From Oscheius dolichura (taxonomy: Eukaryota > Nematoda > Chromadorea > Rhabditida > Rhabditidae): a DNA stretch of 64,000 nucleotides. Positions 35,892 to 49,600 of the stretch are shown piece after piece. Within the stretch, counting starts at the first letter, position 1; every line of letters starts with the position of its first letter. A model generated the notes under the pieces. The model had not been told where the DNA came from. It saw nothing but the letters and a program-made list of their open reading frames with translations, and did not search any database. The position numbers and the translations under genes are program-made. The DNA lies in the NCBI GenBank assembly GCA_932521035.1, contig OW051497.1:744001-808000 (forward strand), in the 5' to 3' direction.

Positions 35892-38800
35892 GCCCCCTCG
35901 CATTTCCGGACAACAATTTTTTTCCTCCAAGGTTGTTATTTGTCTTATTTGCATTTCTTCCTTTTGCAGACGACCGGACTCCCCCCAAATAAATAATATG
36001 TTTACCTAAAAAGTCTCCAACAAGCGTGGCTTTTCTCAGAATATAAGAACGAACGGAAATACACTAGGCGAGCACTTCCTAATCATTTACTTTTGTGGCG
36101 GCGGCGCCGACGGGAGGAGGACAAACAAATACATTTCCTTCGGCTAGAAAGATTGTTTGGTGGCACTCTCCGGGGATATATGTTTTCCACGATAATTAGT
36201 CTACTAGGAAAAGTCGGTTTCCATGAATACTTGACTCTAAAGTGAGAGAATTTATGTGCTAGGCCGGGGCAATGTTCCTACTCCTTTTCCCTGTGGACTT
36301 TCCCATCAATACGATGAATTTTGAGGGGGTTAAAGATGAGATTGTGTCACTGGCACTCACTTGTTCGTCGCTCTTTTTTCCAATCAAAAAACAAGTCGGG
36401 AGTTCCTTTCCATTCTGAAGTCACAACAGTTTATTGTTTTGGTCCCGAAAGGGGCGCATTTTTCGTGTACCAAGGTGCCATATTTGCAGCCGACAACCTG
36501 CAATGCATTACTGTAACTTTCTGAGGTTCCGGATATTTTAAAACCCCTTTAAAATCGCGTTTAGTTTCGTTCTCAGGTCCCGAAGCGGCCTACAGTCTTT
36601 TGGCGGGACCCGTGAAGTTCCTAGGGCGTAGTCTTGTACCCTACCGTAACCTGTCCTTGTCGGCCCCTTGAAAACAAGTCTCTTGATTCCCCGCACGGAA
36701 TATTATCATTTCTGTCATTTGTTGCAGAATTTCCTCATTTCCCAGCACACGTCAGAGAGGTCAGACCCCTACGTAAGCGTAGTAATTTCCCATATACACG
36801 TGTATAGCCGGGGTATCCCTTCCCACAACAGGCAGATGCTTACTAATCTGACGAAAAGGCGGGTCCTTTTCCTCTTTGGCTATTATTAGCTACAGGAAGG
36901 TTATTATAGTGCCCTATTAACTCTCACCCCACACGTAGCTGGTCAGAAAAAAAGGTGAATAATGATGGCTGTCAATGTTGGTGAGTGAGCAGAGATCCGT
37001 TGGTTTTTTGACTCTTTCTCCTGGTGACATACGATGCGTCTTTTAGAATCCCTTTCGTATCCCGCGCGTTCCTTTTCCATGTATTTTTAAGCGCGGGAAT
37101 TCATCATCTTCTTGGTTTTTGAGCCGGAGCTCGTCTTTTACCTCCCAGCAGCTCTTTCTGAGAACGTTTAAGTTTCTTAAATGAAGTCTCTCTCCAACCT
37201 AGAAATAGTCACTCAATGACGGGAGCCTTCAATTACCTCCTACCCCTGTGAAATTCGGTTTTCTAGAGATTGGAAGCTTTTAGAGCACTGATCAGGTAAA
37301 TACCTCTCCCTGTGGACACTACACTGGTCTGTGCTCCGCTAATGACAGCTCCAATTACCCCTTGCTTCTTTAAGTGTCATTTCCATGTCGCCGAGATTAA
37401 GCAGACGAGAGAAGTGTCCCAAGGGGGTTACTTTTTGACCTCGGTTTTGTTTTTGATAGATTAATAAGTCTGGAACATCACCGGGGAGAGACATCCAGAT
37501 AGAGGGAATTATATCCAAACTGACATTTGATCTTTTATGTTTAGAAGACCATAGTTCTTGGTAGGGAGGCTAGCTCACAGAATACATAGAGTTACTAGTT
37601 ACATGCTATTCCTCTGGCTGTTTTTTCTGTCTTTAGACCTTAGTCACTGCAGCTCAGATCAAGAATTAACTATAAGAAGTATGTTTATCTCTGTTAATCG
37701 TCTTGGGAGTATCCTCGTGAGAAGGACGAGGTCAAAAAACGAGATTAAGCGCCCTCCCTCTCTGATAAATTTCATCTTCCCCCAAAAACAATAGGAAGAT
37801 GTTGAACCCTCCATCCTAGACCCTATTCCCTGCGTCATTTCTAATTTTCGACTGGTCAAAATTATAATTTTATGCAGGAAGTGGTGTCTCAAGGGATCAA
37901 ATAGATTGGTATCCCCCCGGTCTGTAGGGAATGTTTCGGGGATCTTTATTTTTCGCGGTTGTTTTTAAATTTTCCCGGAGTAACTGAGTTTACCCCTGGG
38001 GAAATCAACCGTATTTCTTATTTTTAATAAGATTTAAAGCCTTAATTTTTTGTTGCCTCGGTGGCAAACAGGGATAACATTGTCCTGTCTTTGTAGCAAA
38101 AGCAAAAAGGACAGAATTCCTAGGACAGCAATGCAAAAGCTGGGCGCACTTTTCCGTTTCCTTATGTTCCTAGGCCTTTAACTTTTATAATTATTGTTAT
38201 CTGTTTGTATTCTACCCAAGTCACGTTGTCGCCCTCCCCCGTACCCAGAAAACGACTGACTTCTACATGGAATTGGCTTCATTCTCCCAAACGGAGGACC
38301 CCTCTACGGGGGAGAACTTCTATTAGCCACTTTATGCTTGTTTATAGCTGTAATTGTGTTCTAAAGAGAGATACGTACATCACCTTCTTCTCAAGACCTT
38401 CTTGTCCTTATAACTCCTCCAGACTTTCGTATATATGGGCCTCGCCTGGATTAAAAGTAGAAGAACATAATGTGATAATCTCTCTATTTATTCAGCCCTT
38501 CCTGAAACCATCAAATCCACCCTCGCTTTAAAATTAGTCTCTAAAAGATGGAAACCCGAAGCCCGAAAAACAACATTCCATGAATTGTTAGTCCACACTT
38601 ACCGGCCCAATCTACATATACAAAGAGCCGCGCATGACAGCCCCACGTGTAACTACATCCGCATAAACAATCCGATCAATAGATTGCCTTATGAAATTTC
38701 CTCTCTGCATGATTAGGTCATTTGAGCCGCACCTCTTGGACTTTATGCGTACACAATTATCACGTTTGCTCACACTTCCTGCTGGCCGATACTTCCTTTT

Positions 38801-41324
38801 GCCCTTTCGAGTCGCTGATTTCTTTGATATGAGCTTTTCACCCTTGTAAATAAGTTTGCAATGAAGTGCATTTCATAGAAACCGTCTAGAATACAAAGTT
38901 CACCTTTTGGCTTACCGTAACCATTCGAGTGCGCGAATACTACAATACTGCCTTTTTTCTAGTTCTACAGTAACCTTTCTAGCTCTCGAGCACTTCAGTA
39001 AACAGAAAGGAAGCTCTTGATTTAGCACATAGCACACAGGACCTCAAATAGCTGCCAACAACAACGAGGCATCGTTTTGTTTAAAGGAACTTTTAATAAC
39101 CTTGAACTCGAGCAGGAGGCGAAAATAGGAAGTTGTTCTTGGAAGTGAGCTTTTGTGCACAACACCCTCATTTGAAAGAATACCAACATGCGCGCTACAG
39201 TTCTGAGTCGCTTTTACTTATGAGCAGGGTACCCGATTTTTAGACTCCATGGTTCCCTATAAAAAGGGAACATGCCAAGGAAAGATCTTATTATATTGTC
39301 ACTTTTTGATCTGAGCAAGAAAGACAGAATGATGTTTAGACTTCCCTCGTTCTCCCCCAGGAAACCTTATACTCTTTTATCGTCGTTTTTCTATACGTAA
39401 TAATGTCCTGCTTGATATCTGATTCAGTCCTCTATAATCTAGTAGACGTATCATTCTCTCTCTCTCTATTCTATGGTTTTATCTTCATCCAGTTGCCCTT
39501 TAAACTTACCCCCCGCAGTCGGTGGGAAGTGACACCGATTGAACAGTTAAATGTGATATTTTATTTTCGGCACCAGAGATTGTTTAAACAAAGCTTGCAC
39601 ACCATTGTTCTTTATATCAAGTACCTCTCGCCCTTCCGTTTTATACGGGATGACGCGAGACACGTAGCAACAACGCAGAAGTTGCTGATTTCATTAGAAA
39701 CTCATCTTTTTCGTCTCTCCAGATATTTTTCTGGGCTTTTGCTCCCTTCCTGGGGGATATTTACCCTTTCCATTTTAGCCCCTTCCCCATCCGTGCTACT
39801 CTTCTTGCAAGAAGAGTCCGGGACGGATCGGGTTACACATTTCCCGTGTTCAGCGTAAAAGTACACATCTTCTCACTTTTTAAATACGTAGAGGATGAAA
39901 TTATCCCGGGACCCTGCAATTCAAGAAAGAGAAACAATGCGCCCTTTGATTTTAGGCCTTATAGAAGGACCATTACGCCGCCCGGAGCTTAAAATCCCCC
40001 TCCTTTTCTCAGCCTCTCTGATAATAATTGAACTCTTTGGCCAAAAGACCGCCACGTTCCCTGGAAAGGGAAGAATCTGATCCCTACACGCCTCCTCCTC
40101 AGAAGTCCTAATAACTTTTTCTGCTACATGAGATGGAACCCTAATTGAGTAAGGTCACACCTCACGTCTCCTCTCCTCTCCTCTCCGTCTGTGAGTCTGT
40201 GAAATGAACGCTTCCCAGGATAACCAATCATAATGCTTTGCTCCTTTTGAAAAGACCTCTTCCTCTACAGGGAAATAACAAATTTTCTAGGGAAAAGAAG
40301 GGGGAAAACGTGCGTAGTCTCTAAAAACAACGAAGAGGTAATAAAAAGCGGGTCGTTTATTTTCTCCTGTTCTGTTTTTGGCTCCTAATGTTCTGGACTC
40401 TCGAAGGTCTCTTCTATTTTTATCTACAGTATTTTCCAAGCACTTCCTTGCTTCCAATTGAAAGTTTTCTCCTCATCTTCTTGGAATTGTTCGCATAAAA
40501 TCCTGTTTATTCTCTTTACCTTTGCAGGCAAAATAGAGAAATATTTAGGGGGTTTCATCTTTCGAGGGTCCACGTCATAGCCTTTGTTTCTTTCTTCAAA
40601 TGCTTCGACCTTTGTCCTCCTTTTTTTCTTTCCATAGACCTCAAGAGTGTTATCAAATATCTCTGAAATGCCACATTTATTAAGATGTCCACCGTTTTGA
40701 CTGCCCAAATTCCTAATTTTGCCAGAAACCGGGAAAACCAGATAGAATACTATTTCAACGCGATTTACTCAACGGTAGCTTCCCGGATTAAGCCATTTCT
40801 GTTTTAGGGCAGTAATTTCTGTAGAACGCTCCAAAAATGAGTTTTAATAAGTATACTGTAGTTAAAATTACCCACTTCCTCATTCAAATGTCCCACTACA
40901 ATTCCCTCCACCTGACCCGGGCGCCCCCTCAAATTTTGTCGAAACTGAGGGGGTCAAATTTCATTGCCTAATTAGTCGGGTTAACAAATTTGCGCGTTTC
41001 CTTTTTCACCCCACTGAAGTACTAATTTTTGTCTAGCCAAACGAGTCGTCGGGTCAAAAGAACAAAGGAAAGTGGCCTTGGATCATGTTCTAACTTTTGG
41101 CGGCTTCACTAGGGCAGAATAACTTTTGTGCTTTGTGCTTATGTAAACATCGTTTCCCCGTTTCATATTCCCGGTATTTCTGAATAGACTTCCTCCCTGA
41201 TTTCGACAACAAATTTATTACCCAAATCTCCTTATGATGACGATGGCACTTTAAGCTAATTTTGTAGTCTTTATGCCGTGTTTTCATAATAGATTTCCGC
41301 CACACTTTCCTATGTTTTTGCCCT

Positions 41325-41396
41325 GTTAGCCTAGCTGATGAGGAAGCGGCAAAAAAAGAACTATTTAATCAGGTTCAAATCCTGGTTGCTGCTAAC
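41325..41396 (+). pseudogene. tRNA-like fragment (possible tRNA relic or SINE head)
   Basis: TAGCCTAGCTGATGAGG resembles a polymerase III A box. GGTTCAAATCC at 41372-41382 is a perfect B box at about the right spacing, and forms a T arm (CAGG/CCTG). The outer ends GTTAGC and GCTAAC are complementary but sit too far from the T arm for a normal acceptor stem, and no clean D arm forms. Probably not a working tRNA. Confidence 0.3.
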
Positions 41397-41527
41397 TTTC
41401 TGCCCTCCGCATCAGATGGGAGAACTTACGTAGCCGGCCAGAATACCCACAACACAAAGAGGAAGGAGCTGGCCCAGAAAACAGTGTAATATGAGCTGGT
41501 CGTAATTATTTACTACATTCTATTGTG

Positions 41528-41538
41528 CCCCCCCCCCC
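41528..41538. repeat. 11-nt poly-C tract
   Basis: Uninterrupted C run within the pyrimidine-rich zone. Confidence 0.9.
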
Positions 41539-44500
41539 TCTCAAGGTGTGTTGAATTATCCCCGGATCTTTGTCACCATTCACATTTACTTCCTTTCTCT
41601 TTTTCTCTCCACTGGTCTTGAGGTGTTCCGTAAATTGAATTTCTTCCAAGTCGCTTATTTTATTATGAAGCTTAAATGATCGCATCACCTTTTTGCAGAG
41701 GGAATTTCCTACACAGGTGCTTCCCTTTTTTTTGCGTAATATTTCATATTATTAAAAATTAGTGTTGAGCCGGAAAATTGGACCATTGTCCCCGGAATGG
41801 AACGGGGCCTTATCCTCTCTTTGCCGAGACGAATAAGGGCCTGAAGCGATTACAGTAAGAGACTTTACGTTAGGTTTCAAAAGTGTGGGTATAAATTAAG
41901 TCTTGTACAATCGCTTGAGGACCCATAAAGGTAAATCACACCTTCCTGGCGGCTTCTAGAGAAATTGAATTCATGATCTCTGGGGTAGGTGATAATATTG
42001 CCCAATCGTTTCGGGACCTCTACCAAACCTGTAGAATGTCTTCCACCCCCTATAGCTGCCTTTTTTCTTCCCCATGAATGATTCCACAGGCTAAAAAATG
42101 CCCAAACATAAAACACACTAGAAGAAATTGTATACGAAGAATACCAGCAGGAATAATTCACTCAGACCGTTGTTTTGCCCCTGGAATATCCCAATAAGTG
42201 GCAATTTTTTAGCCTACAAGTCGAAAATCAGAGATTGCCAGTGATGTTCATTTCCTTGTCTCGGTAACCTGGCCTAGAAATTGCCCTCAACAGCTAAGAT
42301 CCCTTTCTTTTTTCGAACGAATGTGTCACTTCGGGTTTAATTGGAAAGATCAGTTATCACCGTTAACGTCATTGTAAACTAGGAAAAACTGCAAAATGAC
42401 ATGAAATAGGCAACTACCGCTGGCTGTTTATGTATTATCCTTCCGCCCACGTGTCTTACTCACTAGTATTCGTGTGCGTATGCCTCACCCCCCGGCTGAA
42501 ATGTCCTTGGGGCGCCTCCTCCGGAACTAATGCAGGTACGGAATTAACAGAACTCTATTCCCTGGATCCTTAAAAGTCTAGACGCCCTTCCCTGTTCTGG
42601 ACAAGTTGTTCTTGTTTTTCCCCATTTTAAATTACCAAAATGACTGATTACAATGTTTTTCCGCTTTCCTGTAACGTATTTTGGCTGTCCGATTCCAGAT
42701 TTTCCTCCAATTTTCTTATTTTGATCGTTTTATAGCCCTGTTTGGCAGAGAAAACTGGCAATATCGTCACATTTTCAGCTCTATTTATCCCAGAAGCCCT
42801 ACAGTAGTATTGTGTGTAGAAACGGGATCAGACGCCGTGGGTGGGCGTATCCATTAACAATTATTCCATACCTCCTACTCATTCCTTCTTTTGCAATAAG
42901 GAACTGCCATAAAATATTCTCGAGTTCAAAATTATGTGTTCCTCTCTTCTAAATGGATCTAATTGAGAACATTGTCCTTATATTTCCCTTCGCCTAATTT
43001 GGTTAATTCATATGTTTTCCGGACGAGAGGAAGAGACGGATTGTCCTTTCGTATCCCACGTAAAATTTGACAGATTCTCTATTTTTACTCCCTGTTATTT
43101 CCTAAAAAACAAGATTTTTGACCAGACAATACTGTCCAGTAGAGCGAGGGAGAGCTATTAAATTTCCTTCCTTGACACCTGTATCACAATATCCCGGCCA
43201 TCTTCTCGCTTACATCCCCATCTCTATTTTTAGCTGCCGTTCTCCGTATTTTCACATTTTTAGCCCCTCCCTCGTACTCTGTTGCCTTATGCACGAATCC
43301 TGTATATGCTAGGAGAAAAAACGATATGTGAAGGTCTACTTCCCCTTTCCTTATTAATGACCAAAAGGTTCCTCACCGTTCTCTGCGTCTGGCCCCCTTA
43401 TTAGCTTTGTAAGGGGCCTAATAGTGGGAGTAAGAGGAGCCCGACATCCGGGTCAGACTAGTTAGCTCCTGGCTCAACTTCTCCTCGTAAAACGTCTGTC
43501 CCAGATGACGTAGAACTCAAGTTGTTACTCCATACGTGCTTTCTGGCCAATATCCTTCTATTTGAGAGGGGGATAGATCCCGGTCGGCGGATAAATTGAC
43601 GCAGTTCGAGCACAATTATGGAAGCCTGTTGCTGACAGGGTTTATCTTAAAATTATTACACGTTCCTGGGGGCAGGGGTATTCGAGGAAACAAACAAGGA
43701 ACAAAAGACGACAGGAAGAGGCATTCCCCATGTTTGGAGAAAATAATTGCCCCGCGACGTTTGCAAATCTGCACAAAAAATGGGGAACCATCGTCTGCCC
43801 AAATACTTCTCTATTCGGGAGTTACGTGAGAACATTTTGTCCCCACAGTTGACTTCTACCAATCGTGTCATCTTTTTCCGACCTGTCACCCTTGTTCCAA
43901 AGTACCTTCTAGAGAACAGACGTGGGTTTTATTAAATTTTGCCTTTCATCAGCAACAGTGATTCTAATTTGTAGCGGTAGTTGTATTGCATTAGAATTAT
44001 CGGCCTTGATAATGTCATTCCAGTCTTGCAGCCATTGCAAGACAAGACGGCTGGCGTATACCTGTCTACATTTTTTCAGGGTCTTGACGAGCTCCTTGCT
44101 ATTTCTTTGCGTGCCGCTACCATAACCAGATTGACGACTTCTCCGCTTTTCTGGGTTACAGTAACCAGAGCCCAGAGAGCTCGAGATTGGTTGCTAAAAC
44201 CTTTGCACCCGTCTGGAAATGTTCATAAGAACTTCGACACAGCAAAATGTTTTTTTAAATGTTCACCGGCTTGGAAAATGAGCACCTCGTCTGCCTTTCG
44301 AACCATTTCCTCAACTAGAATCTTCTCGTTTTCTGGTCTAGCTGAAAACTCTCTCAAGGGGAAACATTCTCCCGTCTATTCATAGCCGCCTTCTACGTAA
44401 AATCTCACCGATCTTCATACCTTCTTTTGCATGTAATCTGGGACAATGATCAACATTCCCTTTGCTTCAGTCATTTACATGAATGTTCTCTCTGGTCATT

Positions 44501-46356
44501 CGCAGAAAGAGATGTCCATCCGTTCTCTCACCCTTCACCTGTTAGAAGCAGACTAGGGAGATCTCTTATTTGCAAATAGAGCAGGGCGAAACAGCTCAAA
44601 CATCTCGGAGCTGCACAACCGTCTGACCCTGTTTACTATTTAGCGTTTGTGGTGACATGGATCCTTTAAATTGAAAAAATAAAATGTCTACCTCCCCCAA
44701 AACAAGAAACATTCCTCCTCTTTGCATCCTCCCCAGGCGGTTCCTTCTTTGAACTCTCCATGTGGGAAATATTTCTCTTCCTCTGCGCAGAATATTTCAG
44801 GCGGAACCAGTGAAAAAGTGACAAAAATTAGCGGAAACTGAATGCGTAAGGGTGCATACAAGAGTGCGTGGGGTGAATTTTTGATTTCCCTTTTTCCTGG
44901 ATCAAATATTGAGAAGACTCCAAAATAAGATCTTTGAAGGCTTGAGAGTTAAGTGTTTACTTGGTGTCAAAATTTGAAATTCGCGCATTCTTAAACAGAG
45001 GTTCAAGTGTTTTCACTGATCTTTAGCAGACCACCGAGATTCTTTTTATAGAATCTCCAAGAACACAGTATTTTTTTTTGCAGGACTGATTAAAACAGGT
45101 GATATTCTATTTGGTAATCGCTTACATTATGACACACCTTCTAAATAATAAAGATATTAAAAGGTTGAGGAGGTAGCAGAACGAACAGAACCTTTGAGGG
45201 CTGTTCAAGCACGGGCGGAGTATATTGTTATCATATAAAAGGAGGAGTAGCTGTTTTGAAGATTACGTTTTATAGAGAGTAGGTGTCCTATTGTAGCCTT
45301 TGTAGAGTATTCGGTCCCCTGGAAAAGGACACTTTTTCTGATTTTGAACTGCTATATTCTAGTCACAGGACTTGGGTAAATAATGGCTGAACTCAAAAAT
45401 GAGCTCTGCAAATAGTTTCCTTCCACCAAAAGGAGGAAAACACACAGTATACGTTTCCACTGAGTAGCAAGCGTGCTACGCAGTCTATTTTTATAAGGGA
45501 TACTGTAACACGCGTAGGGTTCCAGCCTTTCGGTGGGATGCGTATTTTTGAACGGTTTCAATTTCCCGCACTTTCTAACTCGCATTTTGAGTCCTACAGT
45601 AACCCCCTGCAGCTTTTAATATTTTCTTTAATCAAAAGTTTTGATTCACCTGTCAAGAAGTTGTTTTCCTCCAGACGGATGACTAATGCTGCCCTCTTCC
45701 GCCAAATTTAGATATTCTCTCATGTTCCGAACCCTGATGCTTGTAAACTCTCTCTGCTGCCACCATAGAATATTTTACCTTCTTCTTCACTTTTTACCAC
45801 TCGCGTGATCCCCCCCTAAGACCTCACTAATGCGTCACCTTTCTCCTACTCCAAACAACAGCGATTTCACCTATTCCATTTACCTCATACACCCTCACAA
45901 GACCGACAAAAGAGACGGAGGAGGAGGTGATTGGGTCTGTAAGATCTCCGCCAATCCCTCCGAGATTTTTTTTTTACATACATACATTTTATTTTTTCTT
46001 CTGTTTGGGGGAGAGGCGAGGAGGAAAAAGAACCCGAAGGCTATGCTAACCACCTCTATTATATACAATATACATATTCAATAGCATATTCCCGCGGATA
46101 GTGCAGGAAGAAGGGTGTGTCCAGTAAGACACCAAATCATTTTATGTAATACGAAAGGATTGCGTATGATTAGATGGTTTTTTAACCATCTGGTTATATT
46201 TTCTTTAAAACAATTGATATTTTGATCAAAAACTATTTCTTGGGGACTTTTCACCTGTTGTTTATACCCCTTGGCTGGCATTTATTCTTGGACTAGGTGA
46301 ATTTGGTAATTCGTAATTTTCAGTTGATCACCGACTACACAGAACAGAGCTCAGCC

Positions 46357-46630
46357 ATGGCGGACTATGAAGATATGGTGAGTTATTTCAATCATCATTG
46401 GTCTTGAAACGATGAGGTTTTTATTCTCTTTAATAGGAAATCAAGCATGTCGAAAGGCACGTCTTTTTTAAAAAAAAGCGCACAACTCCGACGTGAAGAC
46501 CTGTTTTTGAATCTATGGCTATATTTCCCCTCTATTTTATGATCTTGTCCTTATTTTCTCGTTCCTATTGCCTTTTGAGATACTGTAGGAAGCACATGGT
46601 CCAGAGGACACCGAGCTCCCTAAAAAGTAA
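46357..46630 (+). CDS. Candidate microexon gene start (MADYEDM...)
   Basis: ATG at 46357 in a GCC-ATG-GCG context begins a 7-codon exon (46357-46377, MADYEDM) ending in a GTGAGT donor. A TAATTTTCAG acceptor lies 33 nt before the ATG. Two later acceptors keep phase 0 and both start with GAA: one at 46437 (EIKHVERH, donor GTCTTT or stop after 26 residues in total) and one at 46589 (EAHGPEDTELPKK). The second then meets either an in-frame TAA (46628-46630), giving a 20-residue protein, or a GTAACA donor at 46627 leading to exons not found. Acidic microexons of this kind are typical of the N termini of muscle proteins such as troponin T, but I have no domain to prove that. Treat the exon structure as tentative. 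Confidence 0.4.
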
Positions 46631-49600
46631 CAGCACATTTCCTCTGGAATATTCATAAAGTCCAGACTTAGCTATTCCTCTTGCATTAATCATCTCACAA
46701 GAAGAAGAGATAGGCCGTGTGACAACAACTTAAGAAACAACGTTGAGTATTCATGCTCTCCCTTTTTTCTATTCCCTCCGGCTTGTTCTCTCTCTGTCCC
46801 TTAAAAGGTTATTTATTAATCTACCGGAAGGGACGCACTAAAGAGGGGAGCGAGGGTGGAGGGTACTCCTGCCATCATATCCGGTTCATTCTCCCCCTCC
46901 AATGTTTCCGATTGCTGTGTGTGAGAATCTGCTTATTTTTTCTTATGGGAACGGTGCATTTTTAGTTAGGATGCTGTTATATTTCAGCAGCTCCCGCTTA
47001 AAAATTCTACAAATCTCTACATGAACTTCGGATTAATTAGTCCTTTTCCATTAAATTGTAATTATTCTCATGGACACTCGGCTTCTCTGTATTTTGACCT
47101 TTAAAATTGCGGTAAAATAGAGCCCTGAAGTACATGGGAGTTGCGTACTTTCGAGTGTTTTCCCGTCCCGGTCAGTTCTAATAAGATCCGTGGTCTCATT
47201 TTCCCCTCTATTGGCACTTCCCCCTATTGCCTCCTTTGTAAGGGGTATTTTTAATATTAACGGAATAATTTAATGATGTATGTTCTCCCTTACAGTAATC
47301 CGAGCGAAGGTGATAATTCATTCTGATAAGGTTACACTCCCTAATCTTCCCAAATCCCAATTGTGTCCGTGTGGGAGCGTCTCATTTTGACGTCGTTAAT
47401 AATTAATTTATGATCCTGGAAATCATAAAACGTGGTGGGATCCTGTTCCTTTTTAATATTTCGTAGTCTGCTGCAGGTCTTCCCGCGTTAATTTTTAACG
47501 CCCTCAATGGAAATAGAGTTTATCTAAGGACTAACAGAAATAACTCCCCGGGCTAATCATCATTTCTCCTATCATATCACCTTTTTCCAAGAAAGTTAGT
47601 AGACAATATTTTTTATTAGAGGGGAGTGGCTTCCAGGGAATCCCTAGAACACATGGCGCTAAGATTCAGGCCTGCCTTTGGGAAGTCCTTGACCCCATCA
47701 TGACGACAGCTGTTTTTCTGTTTTTGAGGAAGCAGACCGTTCTCCTTCCTTGCTGATAGTCAGTCGTCTTCTGTTTTCACAGAGAACACAGCCGTCCTCT
47801 CCCCTTCCCTTCCGCATAACAATGAAACCTCCTGTAGACTCTGCCAACCTTCGTCATAGGTCTTAATAAGCTTTTTCTTCCTGCTTATATGACCGGAAAA
47901 ACTGCATTTCCTTCTTCCTTTTATTTATTTCTAGTAAGTGATTTCGTCACGAATGGAGCGAAAGTTTAAAATGTTTGACTAACAGAGTCCAATGTTTAAT
48001 TGAGTTGTCACTCACAGGAAAGGGAGGGAGTAGTGGAAGAGAAATCATTGCCTATGTAAAATGGACCTCATCTCCTACTGGGTACTACGTCTTCATTTTC
48101 TTTTGATCTCAAGCCTAAACTCTGTTCTTCAAAATTACTCTCCCTAATCCTCTCCAAAATCTTCCTTTCCAGTCGGTACAGTCCACTGTTTTTGTCCTCT
48201 TGTAATTCTCCTCCAAATATGTTCAAATTTATTTCTAATAGACCTCACTGTACGTGCACAGTATCAAAAACAGACTCGCCCACCCTTTAGCTATCTTTTT
48301 TTCTTCATTTCGAGACCTTGATTAGCTCATTCACAACCGGGAGAGATGCGTGATGTATCCAGTATACTTTGACGACTCATGACTTTTGACGTTATTCTCC
48401 ATTCTGCACCGATTTAAAGTGTATTCTATATGATAAATATCTCCACGTAGGTGCCATTAGATTAGATTCCGTTATTTTGCATAGAAAACCGTCTGCGTGG
48501 ATAATTTGATGCTGCAATCTTTGCCCCCGTTTGTAGACAGTAGGCGGGCGGATATCTAATAATCTTTAGGTAATATTGTATACTCGAAAAGTAATTAAAA
48601 CGGCTATGACAAAATGAAATAATATAGACCAGCTGGCGGTTGAAGAAAGGCTAGGCTTGACGTCAACCCTTGTCTACAAGCTTTTTAACCAGTTCTATTG
48701 AGAAATCCATTTGAATCCTTGCATTTTTCCCGGCAGAAGAATATACAATCTTTTAAATAGAGCTACCGTATTCCCCAGGAAGTTAGCTGCAATGACACCA
48801 CTTTTGGCCGGTTCCCATGGATAATTCAGAACATTTCCGGCCTCTAAATGTGAAGTCCCCGTTTATAAGAACGATTTTGAGAACTTGGTAATTAGACGGA
48901 TGTTCCCACACCTCTCTCCACCCCTAAAATTACCCACTGGCTTCTAAACGGTTCCGATAATTTTGCAAAACTTGTGCGGAGTTTGAAACTATAAGGAGGG
49001 AAACGGGATGTGCTTCGTTACTCTTGTTTCCTCCCTGTTCCAACGAACATCTGGTCTTTTCCTTGGCAGCTTCCTTGCCCCCTAGATCGTTTTGTTGTTT
49101 ACAACCGATCATGATCACCCAGGGATCTCCATCTTGAGACAGTTGTTTATTCCGTACTCTAAGCTATGAGCCTTTACTCTCCTGACCACACTACGTCGCC
49201 TAGGAAAGGGATCGTTTACAAGTTCCAATTAGACATGTACTTCCTAGAAGTGAGAAGGGGAAAGGGGAAAGGGGGTAGTTGTAACTTGAGAAATGTAGGT
49301 AGAAAAACAAGTTGAGTAGGCGATCAAGTGCATCTTTACTTGACACAAATCATCCGGTCACATTCTGCAGTGAGTTTCATATATTTCTTTTGCGGGATTG
49401 TTTGGGGTTCAAAATACCACAGGACAAAATCTTTGGTCATGTTTTCTCGTTCCTCATTAATTCGTCAAACTCCTGATCATCATGATTTACCCGGAAATCC
49501 TTACCATTTTCCGATACACGCGCCTTCTCCACCCTCACACTTAACATAAATTTGTGACGTTTCCTCCGGGTAGAACATCGCCAAAACAAATCGTTGGTCT

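Larger units (their letters stand above)
35892..46356. other. 10.5-kb gene-poor, pyrimidine-rich region
   Basis: No gene could be supported. From about 37 kb the plus strand is dominated by T and C. Minus-strand frames here (40424-40708, 41090-41305, 41506-41688) are Lys/Glu/Arg-rich as a consequence. A tRNA-like fragment at 41.3 kb, a poly-C tract at 41528-41538 and several TACAGTA motifs are present. The bias would fit a long intron or promoter zone of the plus-strand gene starting at 46.36 kb, but that is inference. Confidence 0.45.

Noticed and set aside
39403-39858. 151-codon plus-strand frame with hydrophobic stretches
   Set aside because: Hydrophobicity is expected from T-rich DNA; no motif, no acceptor before the ATG, no partner exons.
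40424-41688. Three minus-strand Lys/Glu-rich frames
   Set aside because: Complement of pyrimidine-rich DNA gives AAG/GAA codons by default; no conserved motif.
43981-44385. 134-codon plus frame, and an antisense stretch reading LVKTLKKCRQVYASRLVLQW
   Set aside because: The antisense reading looked protein-like, but its frame is interrupted and no matching splice sites or family could be found.
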